A DNA stretch of 64,000 nucleotides from Streptomyces sp. ATexAB-D23 (GTDB taxonomy: Bacteria > Actinomycetota > Actinomycetes > Streptomycetales > Streptomycetaceae): positions 142,341 through 206,340 of the forward strand of contig NZ_KB892005.1 of assembly GCF_000373645.1 (NCBI RefSeq), in the 5' to 3' direction. Shown here one piece after another: positions 9,725 to 18,441 of the stretch (positions within the stretch are counted from its first letter, which is position 1; every line of letters begins with the position of its first letter). The translations under genes were made by a program, and so were the position numbers. The notes below the pieces were generated by a model. It did no database searches. It was not told the origin of the DNA and was given only the letters and a program-made list of their open reading frames with translations.

Positions 9725-9933
9725 GCGAATCACTCCTGCTGTCGTTGGTCGTAGGGCTCGGGGCCGCGTGCGGGCGGCCGGGTGCCCGATTTCGAATCTA
9801 CCTGCGAGCACCGACAGCCTTTCCCCTCGGGGGCCGGGCATGCGGGCGCGGGACAGATAGCCGCTGATACCCCGATGCGGCCGGTTCCAATCCCGGTGGG
9901 CCGTCTTTCGTTCCCGATTCGGGCGGGGGCCGT

Positions 9934-10416
9934 TCAGGACGAGGTCTCTTCGTCCTCTTCCTCACCGGTTTCGGTCAGTACGGGCGAACCGTGGTGCGAC
10001 CAGAGCTTCCAGCCGTCCGGAGTGCGGCGGAACACATTCGTGGCGACCACGAGCTGTCCGACGAGCGGGCCGAGCGAGCTGCCCTCCTCGGCGGGGCCGC
10101 CGCTCAGGATGTTCTCGGTGCACGTCACCAGGGCGGTGTCGCCGGTCATGGAGACGCCGACGTCGGTCAGGAAGAACTGGATGTACTCGGTGTTCGCCAT
10201 GATCAGCGCGTAGCTGCGCAGCACCTCGCCGCGCCCGCTGAGCACCGGCCAGCCGGGGTGGACGCAGGAGACGGTGAGGTCCTCGCCGGGCAGCCAGAGC
10301 GCGGTCAGCGCTTCGAGGTCGCCCTGTTCCAGGGCCTCGTAGAAGGCGGTGTTGGCCCCTTCGACGGCGGCGATGTCGGCGGCCGCCGCCGCGTGGTCGT
10401 CCCTCGGCTCGCTCAC
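9934..10416 (-). CDS. NTF2-like (SnoaL/DUF4440-type) protein inside the folate operon
   Basis: A 160-aa protein with an NTF2-like fold signature: an N-terminal helix (GANTAFYEALEQGDLEALTALW), then CVHPGWPVLSGRGEVLRSYA and a strand-rich second half ending in the acidic tail ETGEEEDEETSS. Homologues include SnoaL-like and ketosteroid-isomerase-like proteins, and the small domain is often a ligand-binding scaffold without catalysis. The GTG start (10416-10414) overlaps the folP stop as GTGA, so translation should be coupled to folP. The conserved placement between folP and folB suggests a folate-linked role, but the sequence does not show one. Confidence 0.8.
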   Translation of the reverse strand: MSEPRDDHAAAAADIAAVEGANTAFYEALEQGDLEALTALWLPGEDLTVSCVHPGWPVLSGRGEVLRSYALIMANTEYIQFFLTDVGVSMTGDTALVTCTENILSGGPAEEGSSLGPLVGQLVVATNVFRRTPDGWKLWSHHGSPVLTETGEEEDEETSS

Positions 10417-11270
10417 GCGGCTCCCTCGATGGCGCGGGCGACCCGCACGGCGTCGGCGGTGGCGCGTACCTCGTGGACACGGACGGCCCAGGCGCCGGCG
10501 CGGGCGGAGAGCGCGGAGACGGCCGCGGTGGCCGCGTCGCGCTCGCGGGCGGGCGGCGGGGCGCCCTCGCCGGCCAGGACGTGGCCGAGGAACCGCTTGC
10601 GGGACGCGGCGACCAGGAGGGGGCGGCCGAGGCCGTGCAGCGCGTCCAGCCGGGCGAGGAGCGCGAGGTCGTGGGCGGCGTCCTTGGCGAAGCCGAGCCC
10701 GGGGTCGATGACGAGGCGCTCGGGGGAGACCCCGCCGGCGACCACCGCGTCCATCCGGGCCCGCAGCTCCGCGGTGACCTCGGCGACCACGTCCCCGTAC
10801 ACCGCCCGGCTGTTCATCGACTCGCTGAAGCCGCGCCAGTGCATGACGACGAAGGGGGCGCCGGCCGCGGCGACGACCGGGACCATGTCCGGGTCGGCCT
10901 GGCCGCCGCTCACGTCGTTGACCAGGACCGCGCCGGCGGCGATGGCCTGCTCGGCGACGCGGGCCCGCATGGTGTCGACGGAGACCGTGACCCCTTCGGA
11001 CGCCAGGCCGCGGACCACCGGGATCACCCGGCGCAGCTCCTCGGACTCGTCCACCCGGCTGGCGCCCGGCCGGGTCGACTCGCCGCCGACGTCGACCAGG
11101 TCGGCGCCCTCGCCGACCAGGTCGAGGCCGTGCTTGACGGCCGTCGTGGTGTCGAACCAGCGGCCCCCGTCGGAGAAGGAGTCGGGGGTCACATTGACGA
11201 CGCCCATGACCGCGCAGCGGTCCCACTCCGGCAGACCCTCGACCGTGCCTCGTCCACGCAACGTACTCAT
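10413..11270 (-). CDS. folP: Dihydropteroate synthase
   Basis: FolP condenses 6-hydroxymethyl-dihydropterin pyrophosphate with p-aminobenzoate to dihydropteroate; it is the sulfonamide target. The motifs MGVVNVTPDSFSDGG, the second signature around DLVDVGGESTRPGA and the C-terminal VAASRKRFLG are all present. The product is 285 aa. The ATG (11270-11268) has no Shine-Dalgarno sequence; TACGCT (11282-11277) ends 6 nt before it, indicating a leaderless start for the folate operon. Confidence 0.95.
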   Translation of the reverse strand: MSTLRGRGTVEGLPEWDRCAVMGVVNVTPDSFSDGGRWFDTTTAVKHGLDLVGEGADLVDVGGESTRPGASRVDESEELRRVIPVVRGLASEGVTVSVDTMRARVAEQAIAAGAVLVNDVSGGQADPDMVPVVAAAGAPFVVMHWRGFSESMNSRAVYGDVVAEVTAELRARMDAVVAGGVSPERLVIDPGLGFAKDAAHDLALLARLDALHGLGRPLLVAASRKRFLGHVLAGEGAPPPARERDAATAAVSALSARAGAWAVRVHEVRATADAVRVARAIEGAA

Positions 11271-11333
11271 ACGACCAGCGTAGGCCCGTACGGGCCGCTG
11301 TTACGCCGCGCGGTACGGCCGTACGGGCCGCGG

Positions 11334-13175
11334 CTACGCGGCGCGGGCGCCCCGTCCGCCGGCCGGGGGCGGCACGTGGGCGCAGGGGCGGCGGGGGCCG
11401 ACGGGGAGGCGGCGGGCCAGGGGGCGGGGCAGCGCGAAGTTCACGAAGCCCTCGGCCTGCATCGCGGCGAGCGAGATGCGGGGCAGGTCGCGGGCGGTGC
11501 GGTAGACCACGAAACGGGGCTCCCAGCGGGGGCGGAACTTGGCGTTGAACTTGTACAGCGACTCGATCTGGAACCAGCGCGAGAGGAAGATCAGCAGTCC
11601 GCGCCAGACCCGCAGGACCGGGCCCGCGCCCAGTTTCTCGCCGCGGGCCAGGGCGGAGCGGAACATCGCGAAGTTCAGCGAGACCCGGGCGATGCCCAGA
11701 CGGGGCGCGGCCTGGAGGGAGGCGACGATGAGCAGTTCGTTCATCCCGGGGTCGGCGGACCGGTCGCGGCGCATGAGGTCGAGGGACATGCCGTCGGTGC
11801 CCCAGGGCACGAAGTGGAGCACGGCCTTCAGATCGCCGTAGGGGGAGTCGGCGCCGTGCTCGTCGGCCTTGTGGGCGGTGGCGATGAAGCAGTCCTGGTC
11901 GGCGCTGTCGCCGATGCGGCCGAGTGCCATGGAGAAGCCGCGCTCGGTGTCGGTGCCGCGCCAGTCGGCGGCAGCGCGGCGGATGCGGGCCAGCTCGGCC
12001 TCAGAGATGTCGGCCACGCGCCGGACGCGGGTCTCGTAGCCGCCGCGTTCGATGCGCTTGACCATCTGGCGTACGTTGCGCATCGCGCGTCCGGCGAGGG
12101 AGAAATCCGCGACGTCCACCACCGCCTCGTCGCCGAGTTCGAGGGCGGTCAGGCCGGTCTCGCGGGTCCAGACCTCGCCGCCGGTCTCGCTGCACCCCAT
12201 GACGGCCGGGGCCCAGGAGTGCGCCCGCGCCTCGTCCATGAAGCGTTCGATGGCGCCGGGCCAGGCCTCAACGTCACCGATCGGGTCGCCGCTGGCCAGC
12301 ATCACGCCGGAGACCACGCGGTAGCAGACGGCGGCCTTGCCGCTGGGCGAGAAGACCACGGCCTTGTCGCGGCGGAGCGCGAAGTGGCCGAGCGAGTCGC
12401 GCCCGCCGTGCCGCTCCAGCAGGGCGCGCAGCCCGGCCTCGTCGTCCTCGGTGAGGCGGGCGGCCGGGTGCTCGGGGCGGAAGGCCAGGTAGATGGTGGT
12501 GACGGCGGTCAGCAGGCCGAGGGCGCCCAGTGAGTAGGCCACGGTCCAGGAGGTGTCGCCCGCGTAGTCGACGGGCCCCTCGAAGCCGAACAGGCCGTAC
12601 AGCACGTGCTGGAGGCGGTCGGCGATGCTGGGGCTGCCGACGAGCCGGCGGGGGTGGGCGCTGACGATGACCAGGCCGAGTCCGAGCGAACCGGCTCCGA
12701 GCAGCACGAAGTTGGCCAGGGCCCGCCAGCGGCTGCGCGGGTCGGGGAGCGCGGCGAATTCACTCCGGTGGCGCACCAGCAGATAACACAGCGTCAGTGA
12801 CACGAGGGTGCCGAGGACCGAGTGCCGGTAGGAGAACTGGGCCAGCGCTCCGGCCGGGAGCAGCACGACGGCGGCCCGCCAGGCGCGCCGCTTGCGCCGC
12901 TTGAGGCCGTGCGCGAGGAGCAGCAGCAGGACGCCGGCGCTCAGCGAGAGGGCCGCGGCGAAGGGGCCGAGGGCTCCGGGGAGCACCTCGGCCAGGCTGT
13001 GCATGCGGCTGTGCCGGAACCGGGGGAACACCCCGGCGGTGACGTCGATCAGCCCGACGGCCGCGCAGGCGGTGCCGACGAGCGCCGGTACGGCTTCGGG
13101 CCTCGGTCCGCGCACGAACGTACGTGCGCGATCCGGAACCGATCCCGATTTATCCCCATCTAGCGTGACAGACAT
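11334..13175 (-). CDS. MprF/LPG-synthase-like membrane protein (DUF2156)
   Basis: A 613-aa protein whose N-terminal half has about six membrane helices (first two roughly 28-48 and 66-88). The C-terminal half is a DUF2156 double-GNAT domain of the kind in lysyl-phosphatidylglycerol synthase MprF. Family members transfer aminoacyl groups from tRNA to membrane phospholipids, giving resistance to cationic peptides and antibiotics; the actual acceptor here is not shown. The ATG at 13175 is preceded by GGGAAG at very short spacing, so a start slightly downstream is possible. It is divergent from the esterase at 13315, with a shared 139-bp intergenic region. Confidence 0.8.
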   Translation of the reverse strand: MSVTLDGDKSGSVPDRARTFVRGPRPEAVPALVGTACAAVGLIDVTAGVFPRFRHSRMHSLAEVLPGALGPFAAALSLSAGVLLLLLAHGLKRRKRRAWRAAVVLLPAGALAQFSYRHSVLGTLVSLTLCYLLVRHRSEFAALPDPRSRWRALANFVLLGAGSLGLGLVIVSAHPRRLVGSPSIADRLQHVLYGLFGFEGPVDYAGDTSWTVAYSLGALGLLTAVTTIYLAFRPEHPAARLTEDDEAGLRALLERHGGRDSLGHFALRRDKAVVFSPSGKAAVCYRVVSGVMLASGDPIGDVEAWPGAIERFMDEARAHSWAPAVMGCSETGGEVWTRETGLTALELGDEAVVDVADFSLAGRAMRNVRQMVKRIERGGYETRVRRVADISEAELARIRRAAADWRGTDTERGFSMALGRIGDSADQDCFIATAHKADEHGADSPYGDLKAVLHFVPWGTDGMSLDLMRRDRSADPGMNELLIVASLQAAPRLGIARVSLNFAMFRSALARGEKLGAGPVLRVWRGLLIFLSRWFQIESLYKFNAKFRPRWEPRFVVYRTARDLPRISLAAMQAEGFVNFALPRPLARRLPVGPRRPCAHVPPPAGGRGARAA

Positions 13176-13265
13176 CGCTTCCCGTGGTTCCGCGAGAGAT
13201 TCCTGGAGTCCGGCGGCCGGAGCCCTGCGGACGATGTGCGACCTCTAGGACGAGGCTTCCGGGCC

Positions 13266-13279
13266 GTGGGTTCACCCAC
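13266..13279. promoter_or_regulatory. Palindrome between MprF-like gene and esterase
   Basis: GTGGGT-TC-ACCCAC is a perfect 6-bp inverted repeat with a 2-nt centre in the divergent intergenic region. It is 36 nt before the esterase start and is a candidate operator. No regulator is encoded next to it. Confidence 0.35.
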
Positions 13280-13314
13280 AACCCGGAAATTTCCTTACAG
13301 AAAGTTCACCGGTC

Positions 13315-14436
13315 ATGGGCCTTACGGGCAAGGCAGTGCTGATCCTCGCGATCGTGCTGGCCGTCGTGCTGTTCACCCTCACGATCTGGTGCTGGCCGAG
13401 GCTCGCCCGGCGCAGCGCCCCCGCGGTGCTCGGGCGGGTGGGGCTGCTGCTGGCCACCCAGGTGGCGGTGTTCGCCACCGTCGGGCTGCTGGCCAACAAC
13501 TCCTTCCTCTTCTACGGCTCCTGGGCCGACCTGCTCGGTCGCAAGCAGGATCTGGGCGTGGTCACCGACCACGCGGCCGGGACGCTCGCCGCGAAGAACA
13601 TCGTCCGGGTGGGGACGCAGCGGACGGACGTGCCGGGCGGTGCGCGGCCGGCCGTGGGCGGCCGGATCGACAAGGTCGTGATCGCGGGCCGGCACTCGGG
13701 GATCGAGAGCTCGGCGTACGTGTATCTGCCGCCGGAGTACTTCCAGGAGGCCTACGAGCGGCGGAAGTTCCCGGCGGTCGTGGTGCTCACCGGGTACCCG
13801 GGCACCTCGGAGAACCTCATCAAGGGGCTGCGCTATCCGCGTACGGCACTCGACCGGGTGCGGGCCGGACGGGCGCAACCGATGATCCTCGTGATGCTGC
13901 GGCCCACGCTGGCGCCGCCCCGGGACACCGAGTGCGTGGACATAAAGGGCGGTCCGAAGACGGAGACCTTCTTCGCCCAGGACCTTCCGCAGGCGGTCTC
14001 GGCGGAGTACCGGGTCGGCAGGAGCGCCCGCAACTGGGGCATCATCGGCAACTCGACCGGCGGGTACTGCGCCCTGAAGATCGGGCTGCACCACCCGGAC
14101 AGGTACACCGCGAGCGCGGGGCTCTCCGCGTACTACAAGGCGGCCGAGGACCCGACGACCGGTGACCTCTTCCACGGCGACGAGGCGGCGCGGCACCGGG
14201 CCGATCTGCTGTGGACGCTGGACAACCTGCCGCAGCCGGACGCGTCGTTCCTGGTGACCACCTCCCGCCACGGCGAGTCGAACTACCGCGACACACGGCG
14301 GTTCCTGGCCAAGGTGAAGCAGCCGGCCCGGGTGTCCTCGATCGTGCTGGACAGCGGCGGGCACAACTTCAACACCTGGCGCCGGGAGATCCCGGCCGCC
14401 CTGGAGTGGATGAGCAGCCGGCTCAGCGAGAGCTGA
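13315..14436 (+). CDS. Membrane-anchored esterase (alpha/beta hydrolase, PF00756 type)
   Basis: A 373-aa protein with two N-terminal membrane helices (about 5-25 and 38-60) followed by an extracytoplasmic alpha/beta-hydrolase domain. The nucleophile elbow GNSTG (residues 245-249, Ser247) and a C-terminal His (GGHNFNTW, His350) fit the esterase D/mycolyltransferase-like family. Substrate unknown; cell-envelope lipids or glycans are plausible from its location and from the MprF-like neighbour. The ATG at 13315 has no strong ribosome site. It converges with the ABC ATPase gene at 14580. Confidence 0.8.
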   Translation: MGLTGKAVLILAIVLAVVLFTLTIWCWPRLARRSAPAVLGRVGLLLATQVAVFATVGLLANNSFLFYGSWADLLGRKQDLGVVTDHAAGTLAAKNIVRVGTQRTDVPGGARPAVGGRIDKVVIAGRHSGIESSAYVYLPPEYFQEAYERRKFPAVVVLTGYPGTSENLIKGLRYPRTALDRVRAGRAQPMILVMLRPTLAPPRDTECVDIKGGPKTETFFAQDLPQAVSAEYRVGRSARNWGIIGNSTGGYCALKIGLHHPDRYTASAGLSAYYKAAEDPTTGDLFHGDEAARHRADLLWTLDNLPQPDASFLVTTSRHGESNYRDTRRFLAKVKQPARVSSIVLDSGGHNFNTWRREIPAALEWMSSRLSES

Positions 14437-14520
14437 CGGGGCGGGCTTACGCCGCGGGGGGACGGCCGAGGGGCTGTCGCCGCGGGTGCGGGGCGCGGGG
14501 GCCGGGCGCGCTGGACCCCG

Positions 14521-14556
14521 CGTCCCGCAGGGCCGGCACGCCGGCCGCGCGGGACG
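14521..14556. terminator. Hairpin between convergent esterase and ABC ATPase genes
   Basis: CGTCCCGC plus GGCCGG (14521-14536) pair with CCGGCC plus GCGGGACG (14541-14556), a 14-bp interrupted stem with a 4-nt loop. Its position between two convergent genes suits a bidirectional terminator without a T-tract. Confidence 0.5.
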
Positions 14557-14579
14557 GGTGGCGGCCTCCCGGCGTCGCC

Positions 14580-15767
14580 TCAGACCGCCGACGTCTCCGT
14601 CACGCCCGTCACGCTCTCGACGGCCACCTCGGCGCGGGGGACCGAGCGGCCGTCCGCGCCGACCGAGCGGCGCAGCGCTTCGTGGAGACGGGCGGGGGTG
14701 AGCACGCCCAGGAACCGGCCCTCGCCCGCCTCGTCGATGACGGCGATCCAGCCGGCGTCGTGCTGGAGCATGGTGGCGAAGGCCTGTTTCAGCGGGGCGC
14801 CGAGGGGAAGCCACGCCTCCATCCGGCGGGCGTGGTCGCGGACGGTGCCCTTGCCCCCGGTGCGCGCGTCGTCGGCGGGAATCCAGCCGTGCAGGTGGTC
14901 GTCGCCGTCCAGGACCACCGCCCAGCGGGCACCCTCCGCGCGCAGCCGCTCGGTCGCGGCGGCCAGCGGGTCGTCCAGGTGGACGACCGGCGGATGGTCG
15001 AGGTCGCTCTCCTCGACGGGGGTGACCGAGAGCCGCTTGAGGCCGCGGTCCGCGCCGACGAAGTCGGCCACGTAGCCGGTGGCGGGGGCGCCGAGCACGG
15101 TGGCGGGGGAGTCGAACTGCTCGATCGAGCCCTGTCCGTAGACGGCGATGCGGTCGCCGAGCCGGACGGCTTCCTCGATGTCGTGCGTGACGAACAGGAT
15201 GGTTTTGCGGACCTGTTCCTGGAGTTTCAGGAATTCGTTCTGAAGGTGCTCGCGCACGACCGGGTCGACGGCGCCGAAAGGTTCGTCCATCAGCAGGACC
15301 GGCGGGTCGGCGGCGAGTGCCCGAGCCACGCCGACCCGCTGGCGCTGGCCACCGGACAGCTGTTCCGGATATCGGTCGCCATAAACGGAAGGATCGAGTC
15401 CGACCAGATCGAGGAGTTCGGCGGCGCGGGCCCGGCCCTTTCCGCGTTTCCAGCCGAGGAGATGGGGAACGGTGGCGGTGTTCTCCAGGACCGTCTTGTG
15501 CGGGAAGAGGCCGACCTGCTGGATCACATAGCCGATACGGCGGCGCAGTTGGACGGGGTCGATGGCGGATATGTCGTCCCCGTCGAGGAATATCCGGCCC
15601 TCGGTCGGTTCGATCAGCCGGTTCACCATCTTCATGGTGGTCGTCTTGCCGCAGCCCGACGGTCCGACGAGCGTGACCAGTTCACCCTCGGCGACCTCGA
15701 AGGAAAGGTCGTCGACGGCGGTGGTGCCGTCCGCATACCGCTTGGTGACGTGCTCGAAACGGATCAT
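14580..15767 (-). CDS. Betaine/choline-type ABC importer ATP-binding protein with CBS domains
   Basis: A 395-aa cytoplasmic ATPase of the OpuCA/ProV type. Walker A GPSGCGKT is at 35-42, the signature LSGGQRQR and Walker B VLLMDEPFGAVDP follow, and the C-terminal part (about 245-365) looks like a CBS pair, which in OpuA/OpuC senses ionic strength or nucleotides. The start is ATG 15767 (MIRFEHVTKRYADG). Its likely partners are the two permeases and binding lipoprotein transcribed divergently at 15899-18337. A promoter CTGACA-16 nt-TATTCC (15837-15810) lies upstream on this strand. Confidence 0.88.
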   Translation of the reverse strand: MIRFEHVTKRYADGTTAVDDLSFEVAEGELVTLVGPSGCGKTTTMKMVNRLIEPTEGRIFLDGDDISAIDPVQLRRRIGYVIQQVGLFPHKTVLENTATVPHLLGWKRGKGRARAAELLDLVGLDPSVYGDRYPEQLSGGQRQRVGVARALAADPPVLLMDEPFGAVDPVVREHLQNEFLKLQEQVRKTILFVTHDIEEAVRLGDRIAVYGQGSIEQFDSPATVLGAPATGYVADFVGADRGLKRLSVTPVEESDLDHPPVVHLDDPLAAATERLRAEGARWAVVLDGDDHLHGWIPADDARTGGKGTVRDHARRMEAWLPLGAPLKQAFATMLQHDAGWIAVIDEAGEGRFLGVLTPARLHEALRRSVGADGRSVPRAEVAVESVTGVTETSAV

Positions 15768-15809
15768 GGTTCCCCATTGTCGCGCGTGTTCTGTGAAGGA
15801 CATGTTGCT

Positions 15810-15837
15810 GGAATACAACGGCCTCGGCGATTGTCAG
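15810..15837 (-). promoter_or_regulatory. Putative promoter of the osmoprotectant ABC ATPase gene
   Basis: On the minus strand, CTGACA (15837-15832) and TATTCC (15815-15810) are separated by 16 nt, a fair match to a vegetative HrdB-type promoter. It lies 42 nt upstream of the ATPase start. Confidence 0.4.
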
Positions 15838-15898
15838 TGGTCGAGGATAGGCTCGCCCGGCATCGGTACGAGTGGGCAATCGGGAGGTGGGGGGACGG

Positions 15899-16612
15899 AT
15901 GGCCGGACAGAACTGCCTGGTGACGAACGACTGGATCTGCGGGGAGTATCTCCGTTCCCGCAGTCAGGAGTTGACGGACGCGACGGTTCAGCACATCTGG
16001 ATCACCGTCGTCTCGGTCGCGATCGGGGTGGCCGTGGCCTTCCCGCTGGCGCTCCTCGCGCGTCGCAGCCGGCGGTTCGCGGGACCGGTGCTCGGGCTGA
16101 CCACGGTGCTCTACACCGTCCCGTCCCTCGCGATGTTCTCGCTCCTGCTGCCCGTGTTCGGCCTCTCGGCCGCGCTCGTGGTCACCGGGCTCGTGCTGTA
16201 TTCGCTGACCATCCTCGTGCGCAACATCCTCGCCGGTCTCGAAGCGGTCCCGCAGGAGGCCAAGGAGGCCGCGCACGGCATGGGGTACGGACCGGCCCGC
16301 CTGCTGTGGGAGGTGGAGCTGCCGCTCGCGCTGCCCGCGCTGATGGCGGGCATACGCATCGCGACGGTGTCCACGATCGCGCTGACGACGGTCGGTTCGA
16401 TCGTCGGCCGGGGCGGCCTGGGCAACCTCATCGAGGACGCGCTGCCCAGCTTCTTCAAGGCCCAGGTGCTGGCCGCTTCGGTGCTCTGCGTACTGCTCGC
16501 GATCGTCGCCGACCTGTTGCTGCTCGGCCTCCAGCGGCTGCTGACGCCCTGGACCCGCATACGCGCCGCGCACGGCGGCGCGGGCGCGCCCGGCCCGGTG
16601 AAGGCGGTCTGA
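15899..16612 (+). CDS. Osmoprotectant ABC importer permease 1 (OpuCB/ProW-like)
   Basis: A 237-aa membrane protein with about five or six helices and the EAA-type coupling motif region (EAKEAAHGMGYGPARLLWEVELP) typical of importer permeases. ATG 15899 is favoured because GGGAGGTGGGG (15881-15891) is just upstream; a GTG at 15872 in frame would overlap that ribosome site. It is followed 2 nt later by the second permease. Together with the substrate-binding lipoprotein at 17360 it should import glycine betaine, choline or a similar compatible solute. Confidence 0.85.
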   Translation: MAGQNCLVTNDWICGEYLRSRSQELTDATVQHIWITVVSVAIGVAVAFPLALLARRSRRFAGPVLGLTTVLYTVPSLAMFSLLLPVFGLSAALVVTGLVLYSLTILVRNILAGLEAVPQEAKEAAHGMGYGPARLLWEVELPLALPALMAGIRIATVSTIALTTVGSIVGRGGLGNLIEDALPSFFKAQVLAASVLCVLLAIVADLLLLGLQRLLTPWTRIRAAHGGAGAPGPVKAV

Positions 16613-16614
16613 CC

Positions 16615-17289
16615 ATGGGAGTTCTCGGCGAGGCCTGGACCTGGCTCACCACCGGCGCCAACTGGTCGGGGGAGAGCGGGGTCGCCCACCGGCTCGGTGA
16701 GCACCTGTACGTCAGTGGGGTGGCGCTCACGCTGTCCTGCGCCATCGCGCTGCCCGTCGCGCTCTACCTGGGCCACCGGGGCAAGGGCGGCGCGCTCGCG
16801 GTCAACCTGGCCAATGTGGGGCGGGCGATCCCCGTCTTCGCGGTCCTGGCCCTCTTCATGGTCTCGCCGCTGCGCAACGCGGGATACATACCGACGATCA
16901 TCGCCCTCGTGCTGTTCGCCGTGCCGCCGCTGCTGACCAACGCCTACGTCGGGATGACCGAGGTGGACCGTTCGGTGGCGGAGGCCGCGCGCGGGATGGG
17001 GATGTCGGGCGGGCAGCTCTTTCTGCGCGTCGAGCTTCCGCTGGCCTACCCGCTCATCATGACCGGGCTGCGGTCGGCCGCGGTCCAGGTGGTGGCCACG
17101 GCGACGATCGCCGCCATGGTCGGTCAGGGCGGCCTCGGCCGCATCATCACCGCCGGTTTCAACACGTACGACACCCCGCAGGTGGTCGCGGGGGCGCTGC
17201 TGGTCGCCGTGCTCGCCCTGCTGGTGGAAGCGGTCCTGGTGGGCGTCGACCGCCTGCTGTCCCCGCTGCGCCGCCGCAGGCCGGCATGA
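16615..17289 (+). CDS. Osmoprotectant ABC importer permease 2 (OpuCD/ProW-like)
   Basis: A 224-aa membrane protein with an N-terminal periplasmic-type segment, about five helices and the coupling motif EAARGMGMSGGQLFLRVELP. The ATG is 2 nt after the stop of permease 1, so the two are surely co-translated and form a heterodimer. The first helix starts near residue 27. It is followed by 70 nt and then the binding protein. Confidence 0.85.
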   Translation: MGVLGEAWTWLTTGANWSGESGVAHRLGEHLYVSGVALTLSCAIALPVALYLGHRGKGGALAVNLANVGRAIPVFAVLALFMVSPLRNAGYIPTIIALVLFAVPPLLTNAYVGMTEVDRSVAEAARGMGMSGGQLFLRVELPLAYPLIMTGLRSAAVQVVATATIAAMVGQGGLGRIITAGFNTYDTPQVVAGALLVAVLALLVEAVLVGVDRLLSPLRRRRPA

Positions 17290-17359
17290 GTGCCCGGCCG
17301 GCCCACCCAACCCATAACCCTTGTCGCATACGGCCTCGCCGCCGTGGACGGAGAAGAAC

Positions 17360-18337
17360 ATGAGCAGGACCTCACGTATGGCCGGCGCGGTCATCGGCGT
17401 CATCGCGCTGGCGGGCTCGCTCGCCGCCTGCGGCGGAGACAGCCTGGAGAACGACAAGGGCGCCCCCGCCGGGGACAAGGACTCCGGCAAGAAGGGCTCG
17501 CTCGTCGTCGGCGCCGCGGCCTTCACCGAGTCCAAGGTGCTCGCGGAGCTGTACGCGCAGATACTCGGCGACGCCGGGTACAGCACCTCGGTCACCACGG
17601 TGAAGAACCGTGAACTCTACGAACCTTCGTTGGAGAAGGGCGAGATCGACGTCGTACCGGAATATGCCGCGACGATCGCCGAATTCCTCAACGCCAAGGT
17701 GAACGGGGCGAAGGCCGCCGAGTCGAAGCCGGTCGCCTCGGGCGACACCGCAGCCACCGTCGCCGCGCTGAAGAAGCTCGCGGAGCCGCGCGGGCTGAAG
17801 GTGCTGCCGGCCGGGAAGGCCGTCGACCAGAACGCCTTCGCGGTCACCAGGGAATTCGCCGAGAAGAACAAGCTGACGACCCTTTCGGATCTCGGCGCCG
17901 CCAAGATCGCGGTCAAGGTCGCGGCGGGCGACGAGTGCGAGGTGCGGCCGTTCTGCGCACCCGGGCTGAAGAAGACGTACGGCATCGACGTCACCGGGAT
18001 CGACCCCAAGGGCGTCGGTACCCCGCAGTCCAAGCAGGCGGTCAAGGACGGCAAGGACCAGCTCGTTCTCACCACCACGACCGACGCGGTGCTGGACACC
18101 TACGACCTGGTGTTCCTGGAGGACGACAAGAAGCTCCAGAACGCGGACAACGTCCTTCCGGTCCTCAACGCCAAGGACGCCGGAGCGCAGGACATCGCCG
18201 ACGCACTCGGCAGGCTCACCGGCGCACTCACCACCGAGGACCTCGCACAACTGAACCGCAAGGTCGACGCCGAGCGCGCCAAGCCCGCCGATGTGGCCCG
18301 GGAATACCTGCAGTCGAAGGGTCTGATCAAGAAGTAG
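17360..18337 (+). CDS. Glycine betaine/choline-type substrate-binding lipoprotein (OpuAC family)
   Basis: A 325-aa exported lipoprotein: an N-terminal hydrophobic segment ending in the lipobox LAAC (acylated Cys24), then a two-lobe OpuAC domain (GSLVVGAAAFTESKVLAELY at the start, EIDVVPEYAATIAEFL in the middle). This domain binds quaternary ammonium solutes. The start is ATG 17360, preceded by GGAGAAG; an ATG-like start at 17321 would add 13 non-signal residues. It is the last gene of the importer operon. Solute specificity cannot be read from the sequence. Confidence 0.87.
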   Translation: MSRTSRMAGAVIGVIALAGSLAACGGDSLENDKGAPAGDKDSGKKGSLVVGAAAFTESKVLAELYAQILGDAGYSTSVTTVKNRELYEPSLEKGEIDVVPEYAATIAEFLNAKVNGAKAAESKPVASGDTAATVAALKKLAEPRGLKVLPAGKAVDQNAFAVTREFAEKNKLTTLSDLGAAKIAVKVAAGDECEVRPFCAPGLKKTYGIDVTGIDPKGVGTPQSKQAVKDGKDQLVLTTTTDAVLDTYDLVFLEDDKKLQNADNVLPVLNAKDAGAQDIADALGRLTGALTTEDLAQLNRKVDAERAKPADVAREYLQSKGLIKK

Positions 18338-18441
18338 CGAAGGTCCCCGGAAGGGGATTTCGGGGGCCGCCAGGTAACTTGCGGGGCACAGATTGCCGGG
18401 CGGCTCCCCAAGTCCGCCGTACACACGGTAAATTTCGGGCC

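Noticed and set aside
9871..9899. tRNA-like TpsiC arm (CCGGTTCCAATCCCGG)
   Set aside because: The loop lacks the purine of the TTCRANY consensus and no acceptor, D or anticodon stems can be built around it.
13118..13133. Palindrome-like GCACG...CGTGC
   Set aside because: It lies inside the MprF-like coding region and the symmetry is imperfect.
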